Of a stretch of DNA of 64,000 nt, positions 17,377-26,306 are shown piece after piece. This DNA is from Thalassobacillus pellis. Its GTDB lineage: Bacteria; Bacillota; Bacilli; Bacillales; Halobacillaceae. Positions within the stretch are counted from its first letter, which is position 1, and every line of letters begins with the position of its first letter. A model generated the notes under the pieces. It saw nothing but the letters and a program-made list of their open reading frames with translations, did no database searches and was not told the DNA's origin. The stretch lies in the NCBI RefSeq assembly GCF_016908295.1, contig NZ_JAFBDO010000003.1, forward strand, positions 372,001-436,000, in the 5' to 3' direction. The position numbers were made by a program, and so were the translations under genes.

Positions 17377-18342
17377 GTGGATTTGATTACACGTAAAGAA
17401 ATTGAAAAAGCGATACAGCTGGATGAAACAGTGATTGAAGTTGTCGAATCCGCATTCCGTGATTTAGTGGAAAAACAAGTGCAAATGCCCCCGATTATGC
17501 GGATTGATGTTCCGGAAAATAATGGGGAAGTCGATATCAAATCAGCCTATATTGCTGGCTATGATACGTTCGCTGTCAAGCTCTCCTCGGGGTTCTTTGA
17601 CAATTATAAGCTTGGCTTGCCGAGTGCGAATGGCATGATGCTGCTGCTTAGTGCGATTACTGGTGAACCAAAAGCTGTTCTTGCAGACAATGGGTATTTA
17701 ACCGATATGCGGACAGCGGCTGCCGGAGCGGTCGCTGCCAAATACCTTTCCAGAGAAGACGTCAAGACAGTCGGAGTGATTGGTACAGGAGCACAGGCAA
17801 GGTACCAGATCCAAGCACTGAAGCTAGTCCGGGATTTTGAAAAAGTTCTCGTCTACGGACGTACTCCTGAAAAAGCGGAACAATATAAGTCCGATATGGA
17901 GCACTTACTAAACATCCCGGTGGAAATTACTGTTTCTCCCGGGGAGCTGGTGGAACAGTGTGATCTGGTGGTTACGACTACTCCTTCGGCAGAGCCGGTT
18001 ATTATGGAAAATTGGCTCCATCCTGGGCTGCATATTACGGCAATGGGGTCTGATGCTGAGCATAAGCAGGAACTTTCCCCGGAGGTCCTCCAGAATGCTG
18101 ACATCGTTGCCTGCGATGTAAAGGAGCAGTCACTCCGCCTTGGGGAATTGCGGTCCTGCAGGAATCAGGAGGTTATCGAAAGTTCCATCGAATTAGGTGA
18201 AATTATCAGCGGACGGAAAAAAGGGCGCTCCAAATCCGAGGAAATTACCATTTGTGATTTGACTGGAACAGGAGTGCAGGATACAGCAATCGCAAGATAT
18301 GCTTTTGAAAAAATTGAAAAACAAGGGAAAGAGGAGGAATAA
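17377..18342 (+). CDS. eutC: EutC-like ornithine-cyclodeaminase-family reductase
   Basis: About 321 residues, ornithine cyclodeaminase/mu-crystallin family. Rossmann motif VGVIGTGAQARYQ, upstream DIKSAYIAGYDTFAVKLSSGF with the substrate Lys, and LADNGYLTDMRTAAAGA. In ectoine clusters EutC accompanies EutB and is proposed to reduce or deaminate an imine intermediate from hydroxyectoine; related BhcD reduces iminosuccinate. GTG 17377 has AGGAGGTG at proper spacing. It follows doeA by 12 bases and precedes the next gene by two, so it is in the doeA operon. Confidence 0.82.
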   Translation: MDLITRKEIEKAIQLDETVIEVVESAFRDLVEKQVQMPPIMRIDVPENNGEVDIKSAYIAGYDTFAVKLSSGFFDNYKLGLPSANGMMLLLSAITGEPKAVLADNGYLTDMRTAAAGAVAAKYLSREDVKTVGVIGTGAQARYQIQALKLVRDFEKVLVYGRTPEKAEQYKSDMEHLLNIPVEITVSPGELVEQCDLVVTTTPSAEPVIMENWLHPGLHITAMGSDAEHKQELSPEVLQNADIVACDVKEQSLRLGELRSCRNQEVIESSIELGEIISGRKKGRSKSEEITICDLTGTGVQDTAIARYAFEKIEKQGKEEE

Positions 18343-18344
18343 AT

Positions 18345-19544
18345 ATGAAAAAAACAAACATCGGTACACGTGCAATTTGGGCTGGAGAAAAGGATTCACT
18401 CGCATTCGGAGCTACACAGGTTCCCGTCGTACACAGTGTTTCTTTTGGTTACGATGATATGGACGAGTGGTATGATGTCGCGGTAGGTAAAAAGGAAGGT
18501 CATATTTACGGCCGAAATACGAACCCGACAGTCCAGGCTTTTGAAGAAAAGATCAGAATTCTCGAAGATGCCGAAGCAGCTACAAGCTTTTCCACAGGAA
18601 TGGCAGCAATCAGCAACACACTAGGCACTCTGTTATTCCCTGGTGACCGTATCGTTTCTATTAAAGATACCTACGGTGGTACAAACAAAATCTTCACTGA
18701 ATTCCTGCCAAAACAGCAAGTAGAGGTTGTCTTATGTGATACGGGTGATCATGAAGCTATTGAAGAAGAAGTAAGAAAAGGCTGCAAGGTTCTATATCTG
18801 GAAAGCCCGACGAACCCTACTGTGAAAATTACAGATATTAAGCGGATGGCAAAAGTTGCAAAAGAAGTTGATGCTATTGTGGTGGTTGATAACACGTTTG
18901 CTACACCAGTCAACCAAAATCCACTGGCACTAGGCGCGGATTTAGTTATCCACAGTGCAACAAAGTTTCTTGGAGGGCATGCAGACGCATTAGGCGGCGC
19001 GCTATGTGGAAGCAAGGAGTTAGTGGAAAAAGTGTATCACTACCGTGAGATCAATGGGGCGACACTCGACCCGATGGCTGCCTATCTTCTATTACGCGGC
19101 ATGAAGACATTGAAACTCCGTATTGACAGACAAAATGATAATGCCTTGGCAATTGCACGTCATTTGAAAACATTTGAAGCTGTCGACCAGGTTTTCTATC
19201 CAGGATTAGAGGAGCATAAGGGACACGACATTGCCAAAGAGCAAATGAATGGATTTGGCGGTATGCTCAGCTTTTCAGTTAAGGGCGGAATGGAAACAGT
19301 CAGAAATCTGCTTCCAAAACTTAAATATTCCAACCGTGCTGCCAATCTTGGTGCTGTAGAAACAATTGTCGGTCCGGCGCGTACGACCAGTCATGTAGAA
19401 TGTACGCCTGAAGAACGCGCGGCCATGGGTATTCCTGAAGGATTGGTAAGGTACTCAGCGGGAATTGAAGATATCGAGGACTTGAAACATGATTTAGACC
19501 AAGCATTCCAATCACTTAAATCTACGGTTACGGTGAATGGCTGA
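18345..19544 (+). CDS. Cystathionine gamma-synthase-like PLP enzyme
   Basis: Fold-type I PLP enzyme of the Cys/Met metabolism family, 399 residues. Seen: SFSTGMAAISNT, the Asp in VVDNTFATPVNQNPL, and PLP-Lys motif HSATKFLGGHADALGG, with C-terminal VRYSAGIEDIEDL. This family does gamma-elimination or gamma-replacement on C4 amino acids. It begins two bases after eutC and ends 17 bases before doeB, so it is embedded in the ectoine operon, not a methionine operon. A separate metI-type gene exists at 43.1 kb under an S-box. It may act on diaminobutyrate or a hydroxylated derivative; that is inference. Confidence 0.85.
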   Translation: MKKTNIGTRAIWAGEKDSLAFGATQVPVVHSVSFGYDDMDEWYDVAVGKKEGHIYGRNTNPTVQAFEEKIRILEDAEAATSFSTGMAAISNTLGTLLFPGDRIVSIKDTYGGTNKIFTEFLPKQQVEVVLCDTGDHEAIEEEVRKGCKVLYLESPTNPTVKITDIKRMAKVAKEVDAIVVVDNTFATPVNQNPLALGADLVIHSATKFLGGHADALGGALCGSKELVEKVYHYREINGATLDPMAAYLLLRGMKTLKLRIDRQNDNALAIARHLKTFEAVDQVFYPGLEEHKGHDIAKEQMNGFGGMLSFSVKGGMETVRNLLPKLKYSNRAANLGAVETIVGPARTTSHVECTPEERAAMGIPEGLVRYSAGIEDIEDLKHDLDQAFQSLKSTVTVNG

Positions 19545-19561
19545 GCAAGGGAGGGATCCCA

Positions 19562-20767
19562 ATGCAAATCAAACATGACAGCATTACCCTGAGCGCTGAA
19601 TTTTTAAAACCCGAACTCCTCCGGTGGCGGCGTCATTTACACCGCCACCCGGAGCTGAGTTTTAAGGAAATAGAAACGAGCAGGTTTGTCAGAAAGGAAC
19701 TTGAAGCCATAGGTGGACTTGATATCCGTTCCGGTATCGGTGGTCATGGGATTGTGGCTACACTGTTTGGTGGAGAAGGTCCAGTTATCGGATTACGTGC
19801 AGATATGGATGCACTGCCGATCGAAGAAAACTCAGGGGTAGAATTTCAATCAGAAAACAAGGGAATCATGCATGCTTGTGGGCATGATGCCCATACTGCC
19901 ATGCTCTTGGGAGCTGTAAAACTACTGGCTGAAGAAGCACATGCAGGGAATTTAAATGGTACTATTAAATTCATTTTTCAACCGGCAGAGGAAAATTCTA
20001 ACGAAGACGGCCTTACAGGTGCGCCCCTTATGCTGGGTTCTGGTGTGCTTGATGATATTCAGAAGATCATCGCACTTCATGTCTGTCCTTGGCATCATAC
20101 TGGTGAAATACAGGTATGTGATGGCCCGAGTATGGCGAATATCGATAATTTTCATCTAACCATCAAAGGAACTGGAGGACATGGTGGATACCCCCACCTT
20201 GGCACAGATCCGGTCTGGATGAGCAGCTATTTTCTACAGGGGTTATATAGCTTGATGAGCCGGAAAGTCGATCCTCTGGAAGCAGGGACAATCAGCGTAG
20301 GGGAAATACATGGCGGCAAATCACCAAACGTTATCCCGGACCATGTGGTGATCAGCGGCACCATGCGCTCGCTATCCTCTGATGTTCGGACTTCACTGGT
20401 AAATGAAATCAATCAGTTGGCAGAGGTAATCAGCAGCCTGGGAGGCACCTATGAGCTGAAGATTGAAAAAGGTGAACCTGCACTGAATAACAATTCTTCA
20501 GTCAATGAAGTGATAAAAGAATCAGCCAGGCATCTTTACCCCAATGTAAAAATTCACGAAAGACCATTCGGGATGGGTGGGGAAGATTTTTCCCATATGA
20601 CAAATGCCATTCCCGGCGCAATGTTCTTCCTTGGCTGTTGGAAAAAAGGCGCGCCTCAAAGTAGTCTTCATACTAGTGATTTTCAACTTGACGAACATGC
20701 GCTTCCAATCGGTGTTTCGATTCTCGTTGAAAGTACACACCGATTATTAAAACAAGGGGGGAAATAG
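19562..20767 (+). CDS. doeB: DoeB-like N-acetyl-diaminobutyrate deacetylase (M20)
   Basis: M20/amidohydrolase family, 401 residues. Metal and active-site segments: RRHLHRHPELSFKE, LRADMDALPIEE, MHACGHDAHTAML, FQPAEEN, and HVCPWH. The C-terminal MGGEDFSHM motif completes the di-metal site. DoeB/EutE removes the acetyl group from N-alpha-acetyl-2,4-diaminobutyrate made by DoeA, giving diaminobutyrate and acetate. GGGAGGGATCCC precedes the ATG. Generic N-acyl amino acid hydrolases look alike; adjacency to DoeA makes this assignment firm. Confidence 0.87.
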   Translation: MQIKHDSITLSAEFLKPELLRWRRHLHRHPELSFKEIETSRFVRKELEAIGGLDIRSGIGGHGIVATLFGGEGPVIGLRADMDALPIEENSGVEFQSENKGIMHACGHDAHTAMLLGAVKLLAEEAHAGNLNGTIKFIFQPAEENSNEDGLTGAPLMLGSGVLDDIQKIIALHVCPWHHTGEIQVCDGPSMANIDNFHLTIKGTGGHGGYPHLGTDPVWMSSYFLQGLYSLMSRKVDPLEAGTISVGEIHGGKSPNVIPDHVVISGTMRSLSSDVRTSLVNEINQLAEVISSLGGTYELKIEKGEPALNNNSSVNEVIKESARHLYPNVKIHERPFGMGGEDFSHMTNAIPGAMFFLGCWKKGAPQSSLHTSDFQLDEHALPIGVSILVESTHRLLKQGGK

Positions 20768-20768
20768 G

Positions 20769-21818
20769 ATGATGAAAATAGCATTCATTGGCTTTGGCGG
20801 TGTCGGCCAGGCATTGGCACAAATTTTACAGGAACGAAAAGAAAAACTGGAAGCGGAATACGGGCTTGAAACGAAAGTAGTAGCTGTCTCGGACATGATG
20901 AAGGGCTCTGTATACCACCCTGATGGACTTGACATTGACAGGTTGCTAACCATTGTCCGCGAAACAGGGAAATTGGAAAATTATCCGGATACCAAAGGAG
21001 TCATCAAGGGCTGGGATAGTATCGAAACAATCAAAAACTCCAATGCCGATATGATTGTTGAAGTGACATTCACAGATGTGGAGACAGGACAGCCTGCAAT
21101 CGACCACTGCCGGGCCGCTTTTGAGAGTGGAAAAAGTGTAGTTACGACCAATAAAGGCCCAGTAGCCCTGGCCTATCCAGAATTAAGTGAGCTTGCTGAA
21201 CGGAAAAATGTCTACTGGGGATTTGAAGGAACTGTAATGAGTGGAACACCTGCTCTAAGAATGCCGGTAGTAACACTTGCAGGGAATGAAATAACAGAAA
21301 TTAAGGGAATTCTGAATGGAACAACTAATTATATTCTAACGGAAATGGAAACGGGTAAGACATATGAGGAAGCGTTAAAAAAAGCTCAGGAACTTGGCTA
21401 TGCAGAAGCAGATCCCACAAATGATGTCGAAGGTTATGATGCCCGGTATAAAGCAGCAATCTTATCAAGTTATCTGATGAAAACGCCTATTCCTTCTAAA
21501 GAGATTCCATGTAAAGGGATTAGCCATATTACACACGAGATGGTGCAAAATGCGCTGAATGAGAATAAGAAGTGGCGGTTGTTAGCCAAAATAACTAAAC
21601 AGGATGGGAAAGTGACAGCATCTGTCCAACCGGAATTATTGGACGCCACTGATCCTTTGGCAGGTGTCACAGGTCCAACAAATGCCATTTTATACGAATG
21701 TGATCTTGCAGGACCTATCATGCTTACCGGGGCAGGGGCCGGTCTGACAGAGACGGGCTACTCACTATTAATTGATCTGATTGATTACCAAAAACAAAAA
21801 ACACTTGAAAGAATTTAA
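20769..21818 (+). CDS. Homoserine dehydrogenase-like enzyme, ACT-less
   Basis: 349 residues. NAD(P) motif FIGFGGVGQAL, VTTNKGPVAL, GTVMSGTPALRMP, ILNGTTNYILTEM, and the family signature YAEADPTNDVEGYDARYKAAIL (conserved Asp and catalytic Lys; read as overlapping parts). It interconverts homoserine and aspartate semialdehyde. The C-terminal ACT domain of biosynthetic Bacillus Hom (about 430 residues) is absent, so threonine feedback is not expected. It starts one base after doeB's stop and is followed by doeC, whose expected substrate is the same aldehyde. Catabolic oxidation of homoserine, or diversion of aldehyde to threonine/methionine, are both possible. Confidence 0.83.
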   Translation: MMKIAFIGFGGVGQALAQILQERKEKLEAEYGLETKVVAVSDMMKGSVYHPDGLDIDRLLTIVRETGKLENYPDTKGVIKGWDSIETIKNSNADMIVEVTFTDVETGQPAIDHCRAAFESGKSVVTTNKGPVALAYPELSELAERKNVYWGFEGTVMSGTPALRMPVVTLAGNEITEIKGILNGTTNYILTEMETGKTYEEALKKAQELGYAEADPTNDVEGYDARYKAAILSSYLMKTPIPSKEIPCKGISHITHEMVQNALNENKKWRLLAKITKQDGKVTASVQPELLDATDPLAGVTGPTNAILYECDLAGPIMLTGAGAGLTETGYSLLIDLIDYQKQKTLERI

Positions 21819-21834
21819 GGAAGGTGGTGTTACC

Positions 21835-23283
21835 ATGAAAACAAAAGTACAGTCCGTAAAGATGTTGATTGGCGGCGAGTGGGTCTCAGGCGACCGAACG
21901 TTTGAGGTATTCGACCCACAAGATAATGAACCGATAGCCTCAGTGCCGATGGCCTCCAGCGAAGATATGATGCGTGCAATTGAAAAAGCGGAAGAAGCCT
22001 ATGAAAAAACAACAACGTGGCCGACACATGAGCGTATCAGAGTATTGACCAAAGCAGCGGAATATATGGAAGCACATGCGGAGGATTTTGCAAGGACGAT
22101 TGCATCAGAAGGAAGCAAAACGATCAATGAAGCTCGCGGGGAAGTAAAACGCGCCACACAAACGATTCAGATAAGCGCAGAAGAAGCAAGAAGGATCAAT
22201 GGGGAAACGATCAATTTTGACCAGAACGAAGGAAGTGAAAACCGGGTCGGTTACCATTATCGTTTTCCGGTCGGAGTCGTCGGGGCAATTACACCGTTTA
22301 ACGATCCTTTAAACCTTGTGGCCCATAAAGTCGGTCCGGCAATCGCAGCGGGAAACGCTATTGTGGTTAAGCCGGCATCCGTTACACCACTTAGCGCTTT
22401 GAAGCTTGCAGAGGCGTTTGTCCATGCAGGTCTGCCTGAAGGATTTTTATCTGTAGTGACTGGATCTGGACGCGAAGTAGGAGAGACTCTTGTCACACAC
22501 CCGGCCGTAAATGTACTTTCATTTACCGGGGGACCAGAAGCAGGGGAAAGGATATCCCAGCAGGCAGGCCCGAAAAAAGTCAGCATGGAGCTGGGATCGA
22601 ACTCGCCGGTAATTGTCTTAAAGGATGCTGATTTGCCGGATGCTGTTCAGTCCTGTGTCTCTGGTGCTTTCTCCGCTGTCGGGCAAAATTGTATTGGAGT
22701 ACAGCGAATCTATGTTGAAGAGGAAATCTATTCCGAATTTCTTGAGGAATTTGTGAACCGGACTGCTGAGTTAAGAGTAGGGGACAAAATGGATGAACTT
22801 ACCGATGTCGGTCCTATGATTCAGGAAAGGGAAGCGAAGCGGGTTGAGAACTGGGTCAACGAAGCTCTCGAAGATGGAGCGAAACTTAAAGTGGGTGGAA
22901 AACGAGAAGGAAGCTTCTACTATCCTACCGTGCTGACAGATGTTCCTGATTCAGCGAAAATTGCGTATGAAGAAATTTTTGGCCCAGTGGTTCTGATAAC
23001 ACCCGTTGCTAATCTTGAAAAAGCTGTGAAATTATCCAATGCGGTGGATTACGGACTTCAGGCAGGGATATTTACCACAAATCTCAATCATGCCTTTTAT
23101 GCCATCAAACATTTGCATGTTGGTGGAGTCATGATCAATGACAGCAGTGACTATCGCATCGATGCCATGCCATTTGGTGGTGTGAAAAACTCTGGCATCG
23201 GACGGGAAGGCGTACGATATGCGATCGAATCGATGAGTGAACCAAAAGTTGTCTGCTTCCGATTACAACAAAATTTATTATAA
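21835..23283 (+). CDS. doeC: Aldehyde dehydrogenase, DoeC-type (aspartate semialdehyde)
   Basis: NAD(P)-dependent aldehyde dehydrogenase of 482 residues. Catalytic Glu in SMELGSNSPV and Cys in VGQNCIGVQR; cofactor segment VKPASVTPLSAL; the end reads FGGVKNSGIGREGVRYAIE. DoeC oxidises L-aspartate semialdehyde to aspartate in ectoine catabolism. ATG 21835 has GGAAGGTGG at good spacing; upstream codons overlap the previous gene. A terminator follows at once. Without the cluster it could be called a succinate-semialdehyde-type enzyme. Confidence 0.84.
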   Translation: MKTKVQSVKMLIGGEWVSGDRTFEVFDPQDNEPIASVPMASSEDMMRAIEKAEEAYEKTTTWPTHERIRVLTKAAEYMEAHAEDFARTIASEGSKTINEARGEVKRATQTIQISAEEARRINGETINFDQNEGSENRVGYHYRFPVGVVGAITPFNDPLNLVAHKVGPAIAAGNAIVVKPASVTPLSALKLAEAFVHAGLPEGFLSVVTGSGREVGETLVTHPAVNVLSFTGGPEAGERISQQAGPKKVSMELGSNSPVIVLKDADLPDAVQSCVSGAFSAVGQNCIGVQRIYVEEEIYSEFLEEFVNRTAELRVGDKMDELTDVGPMIQEREAKRVENWVNEALEDGAKLKVGGKREGSFYYPTVLTDVPDSAKIAYEEIFGPVVLITPVANLEKAVKLSNAVDYGLQAGIFTTNLNHAFYAIKHLHVGGVMINDSSDYRIDAMPFGGVKNSGIGREGVRYAIESMSEPKVVCFRLQQNLL

Positions 23284-23286
23284 AAG

Positions 23287-23316
23287 ATAAACCGTCTGGT
23301 CTTCAGGCGGTTTATT
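23287..23316 (+). terminator. Terminator ending the ectoine catabolic operon
   Basis: ATAAACCG.CTG pairs with CAG.CGGTTTAT, loop about four bases, then T-rich. Confidence 0.8.
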
Positions 23317-23408
23317 TATGTCACTCTGAAATGGTTAAAGCATAAGATGTTATGATAAAAGACCGTTTCCTTCAGAATAAATTCTTTGACTGAAAGAGTG
23401 AACAATCC

Positions 23409-24026
23409 ATGAAGGTTATTGTAATGGGGGATGGCGGACACAGCCGGGTAATTCAGGACATGATCTCCACCATGCCAGGTCAAAAAATATTCGCCATTCT
23501 TGATGATAAATATGAAAATATACAAAGAAAACACGGTATCTTATATGCGCCGCTTGAAAATGTTTTTTCCCTTATGGATGATCGTTCAAAAATCGTGATT
23601 GCTATTGGGGACAATGTTGTAAGGAAAAAGCTTGTCCAGCTTTTGAATTTGAAAGAACAACAATATTTGACAGTGATTGCTCCCGATGCCTCTGTCAGTA
23701 AAGAAGCGAAAATAGGAAAAGGAACAGTTATCATGCCCAAAGCAGCAATTAACTCTGGGACATCAATAGGAGAATTTTGCATTATCAATACAGGAGCCAT
23801 AATTGAGCACGATAACGATGTTGATAATTATGTTCATATTTCACCGAATGCCACTCTTACCGGAGAAGTAAGTATTGGAGAAGGTGCTCATATTGGTGCG
23901 GGAGCCACCGTCATTCCTGGTAAAAGGATTAATGAATGGTCGATTGTCGGAGCAGGCTCAACCGTCATAACAGAAATTCCGTCATACACTAAGGCAGTTG
24001 GTTCGCCCGCACGTCTTCTTAAATAG
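23409..24026 (+). CDS. NeuD/PglD/EpsM-type hexapeptide acyltransferase
   Basis: 205 residues. An N-terminal Rossmann-like half (VIVMGDGGHSRVIQDMI, IAIGDN) is followed by left-handed beta-helix hexapeptide repeats (IGKGTVIMPKAAINSG, IGEFCIINTGAIIEHD, IGEGAHIGAGATVIPG). The conserved His is in IEHDN. Such proteins acetylate UDP-amino sugars for glycans or exopolysaccharide. It stands alone between a terminator and a convergent VOC gene, without glycosyltransferases, so the product is unknown. Confidence 0.85.
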   Translation: MKVIVMGDGGHSRVIQDMISTMPGQKIFAILDDKYENIQRKHGILYAPLENVFSLMDDRSKIVIAIGDNVVRKKLVQLLNLKEQQYLTVIAPDASVSKEAKIGKGTVIMPKAAINSGTSIGEFCIINTGAIIEHDNDVDNYVHISPNATLTGEVSIGEGAHIGAGATVIPGKRINEWSIVGAGSTVITEIPSYTKAVGSPARLLK

Positions 24027-24036
24027 TAAAGCCCTC

Positions 24037-24411
24037 TTATTCTTGGCAAACCATCAGCATATTTCCATCTGGATCTTTGAATATGAAATACTGATCATAT
24101 TCAACCTCGGTCACCATTTCCACTCCTAGTTGCTCCATGAATTTATAGGAAGCGTGGATATCCTCTGTCAAAAACTGTATCGCTGGAACCTGATACGGCG
24201 AGATATCCCCTTTTTCATTTCTCCATTTGGGCATGGTATCCAGCATAAGACCTGTCGTACCTTCCATTGGGGCAGCAAAAAGGTGATCAAAGTAATCATT
24301 TCCATCACTGAGACCGAGTATTTTACTATACCACTCCTTTGCTTTTTGTATATCTCTGACAGGTATAAAGGCAAGACCGATTTTGTTTTTGACTGGACTT
24401 TTGTTAATCAT
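24037..24411 (-). CDS. VOC/glyoxalase-family protein
   Basis: 124 residues, one VOC module pair. Starts with IGLAFIPVRDIQKAKEWYSKILG and ends YFIFKDPDGNMLMVCQE, the usual beta-alpha-beta-beta-beta signature with the terminal metal Glu. AGGAGGTCATACG precedes the ATG. Substrate unknown; members are dioxygenases, lyases or antibiotic-resistance proteins. Confidence 0.82.
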   Translation of the reverse strand: MINKSPVKNKIGLAFIPVRDIQKAKEWYSKILGLSDGNDYFDHLFAAPMEGTTGLMLDTMPKWRNEKGDISPYQVPAIQFLTEDIHASYKFMEQLGVEMVTEVEYDQYFIFKDPDGNMLMVCQE

Positions 24412-24565
24412 CGTATGACCTCCTAATAATAAATTCCAGACTTTTCTTCTTAATTAATCTTCTCTATAACCATCATAATTCCTTTATAAAAACTGCTATA
24501 ACCCCTTAATCTTTCCAATCATGTATAATAACAGGTAATTATTTAAAAGAGAGGAGAATAGATTC

Positions 24566-25357
24566 ATGGACTTCAAGTTACGAGGAAAATCAGTCATTGT
24601 GACTGCTGGAAGTAAAGGGTTAGGTAAGGCAACAGCTCTGGAATTTGCAAAGGAAGGAGCACATGTCCTCATTTCAAGCCGTAATGAGGAGGAGCTTGAG
24701 AAAACGAAAGCAGACATCAAGGAATTAAGCGGGAACGAAAACGTCGAATATGCTGTATGTGACATGACGAATGCAGGGCAAATCAAAGAACTTGTAAAGA
24801 AAGCGGTTGAGTGGAATGGAACTGTAGATGTTCTGATCAACAATGCAGGTGGTCCCCCGGCCGGTAAGTTTGATGACTTCAGTGATGGTGATTGGCAGGC
24901 AGCATTCGAGCTCAATCTATTGAGCTTTATTCGGACAGTGAGAGAAGTTTTACCTGCCATGCGGGAGCAGAAGAGTGGAAGAATTGTCAACATTGCATCC
25001 TCATCCATCAAAGAAAGCCTTGATAATCTGATTCTCTCCAATACATATCGGGCAGGAATTGTCGGCTGGTCAAAGAGCTTAGCCCGTGAATTAGCGCCGG
25101 AAAATATTTTGATTAATACAGTCGGTCCTGGCAGGATCGCGACTGATCGTGTAGCTGCACTCGATGCTAAACACGCTGATATACAAGGTATTACTTCAGA
25201 GGAAGTCAGAAAGCAGGCAGAACAGTCCATACCAATCGGACGTTACGGGGAACCGGAAGAATTTGCCCGGACACTTGTATTTCTAGCATCTGGTGCCAAC
25301 ACCTATCTGACCGGCCAATCACTCGTAGTGGATGGGGGACTTGTAAAAGCACTTTAA
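24566..25357 (+). CDS. Atypical short-chain dehydrogenase/reductase
   Basis: 263 residues with the SDR nucleotide motif TAGSKGLGKA and NNAGGPP. The catalytic YxxxK is replaced: aligned on the following AGIVGWSKSLARE helix, the segment is SNTYR, so Tyr becomes Ser and Lys becomes Arg. A C-terminal GQSLVVDGGLVKAL is conserved. Members with this change are usually listed as FabG-like oxidoreductases of unknown substrate. A perfect terminator follows. Monocistronic; an extended TATAAT near 24524 may be its -10. Confidence 0.82.
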   Translation: MDFKLRGKSVIVTAGSKGLGKATALEFAKEGAHVLISSRNEEELEKTKADIKELSGNENVEYAVCDMTNAGQIKELVKKAVEWNGTVDVLINNAGGPPAGKFDDFSDGDWQAAFELNLLSFIRTVREVLPAMREQKSGRIVNIASSSIKESLDNLILSNTYRAGIVGWSKSLARELAPENILINTVGPGRIATDRVAALDAKHADIQGITSEEVRKQAEQSIPIGRYGEPEEFARTLVFLASGANTYLTGQSLVVDGGLVKAL

Positions 25358-25378
25358 AAAAGGCAGCTAATATAGGAA

Positions 25379-25417
25379 AAAGCAGGGATTCTGAAGTATC
25401 AGAATCCCTGCTTTTTT
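25379..25417. terminator. Bidirectional terminator between SDR and rsbR-like gene
   Basis: Perfect 14-base stem AGCAGGGATTCTGA / TCAGAATCCCTGCT, loop AGTA, A and T runs on either side. Confidence 0.92.
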
Positions 25418-26240
25418 ATAAAGCGTTCGCCAAAGAGGGTTTAATGGTCACTTTTTCAAAGCTGATTCCCAGCTGAGTGGCAGTATGGGCAATTTCTGGG
25501 CGCATACCAGATATCGTGGAAGAGATGCCCAGCAATTGAAGTGATTGTAAAAGATTCGATATTTGATGAGCCACTAAAGTATCGATTGTCGCCACGCCTG
25601 ATAGATCGATGAACAGATGCGTGACCCCTTTTTGGCTACATTGATGGAGTGTGTTTTCGAGAATGACGGAGGCCCGGTCACTATCTATTTCACCAATTAA
25701 AGGCAGGAGTGCCCGCTGATTATCGAGGGTGATGACAGGAGCGCTCAATTCATGGATGATTTCTTCTTTTGCCTTCAATTGTAATTTTGAATTTTCATTC
25801 GCTCCTTCCACGAATTTCATTATTGCTACATCGAATCCCCTGACAACAAGCTTGTTCCAACGATCCAGATCTTCCTGTTCAAGTTTATCCTTATGTTTAT
25901 CATAAAAATTTTTGATACAATCCATGTATTGCATTCTGACACGCATAAATTCTCTGATGACATAATGACTTGGAGTGCTCAAATGTTCTATGTCCCCTGA
26001 TACTTCCGAAACCCATTTGTTGAAATTCTCCAACCATGCCTCTTCATTCTCGACTACAAAGATTTCACTGAAATAGTGATGAAAATCAAAATTTTGCTTT
26101 TTCAAAGTCTCAATGACCTGTGGATCTCTTGATGCATAAAGAGAGCTGGGATCCTTTTCCTCTAATGTTTCGTACCATTCATTCGTCAATTGTTGAGCAT
26201 GGTCAATGATATAAGATTTCAAAGCTTTATCCTTTTCCAT
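25416..26240 (-). CDS. RsbR-family stressosome protein with STAS domain
   Basis: 274 residues. The N-terminal half (1-150) is a helical non-heme-globin-like sensor as in RsbR paralogues. The linker QLKAKEEIIHELSAPV precedes a C-terminal STAS domain with LFIDLSGVATIDTLVA and ISGMRPEIAHTATQLGI, the regions that carry the phosphorylated Thr residues in RsbRA. RsbR proteins assemble with RsbS and RsbT into the stressosome that gates SigmaB. Isolated paralogues of this kind are typical (RsbRB-RD). Confidence 0.86.
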   Translation of the reverse strand: MEKDKALKSYIIDHAQQLTNEWYETLEEKDPSSLYASRDPQVIETLKKQNFDFHHYFSEIFVVENEEAWLENFNKWVSEVSGDIEHLSTPSHYVIREFMRVRMQYMDCIKNFYDKHKDKLEQEDLDRWNKLVVRGFDVAIMKFVEGANENSKLQLKAKEEIIHELSAPVITLDNQRALLPLIGEIDSDRASVILENTLHQCSQKGVTHLFIDLSGVATIDTLVAHQISNLLQSLQLLGISSTISGMRPEIAHTATQLGISFEKVTIKPSLANAL

Positions 26241-26280
26241 AAAATCTTCCCTCCATCTTACAATTCATCTAGTTTAAGGG

Positions 26281-26306
26281 ATACCCCAAGCATGCACATT
26301 TCTAAC
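26281..26306 (-). promoter_or_regulatory. SigmaB-type promoter of rsbR-like gene
   Basis: On the minus strand GTTAGA (26306-26301), 14-base spacer, GGGTAT (26286-26281). The -10 is a perfect match to GGGWAW; the -35 fits GTTTAA at four of six. The start codon lies about 40 bases downstream. Confidence 0.5.

Noticed and set aside
18345..19544. Calling the CGS-like gene a methionine biosynthetic enzyme
   Set aside because: It is embedded in the ectoine operon without an S-box, and a separate S-box-controlled metI is at 43.1 kb.
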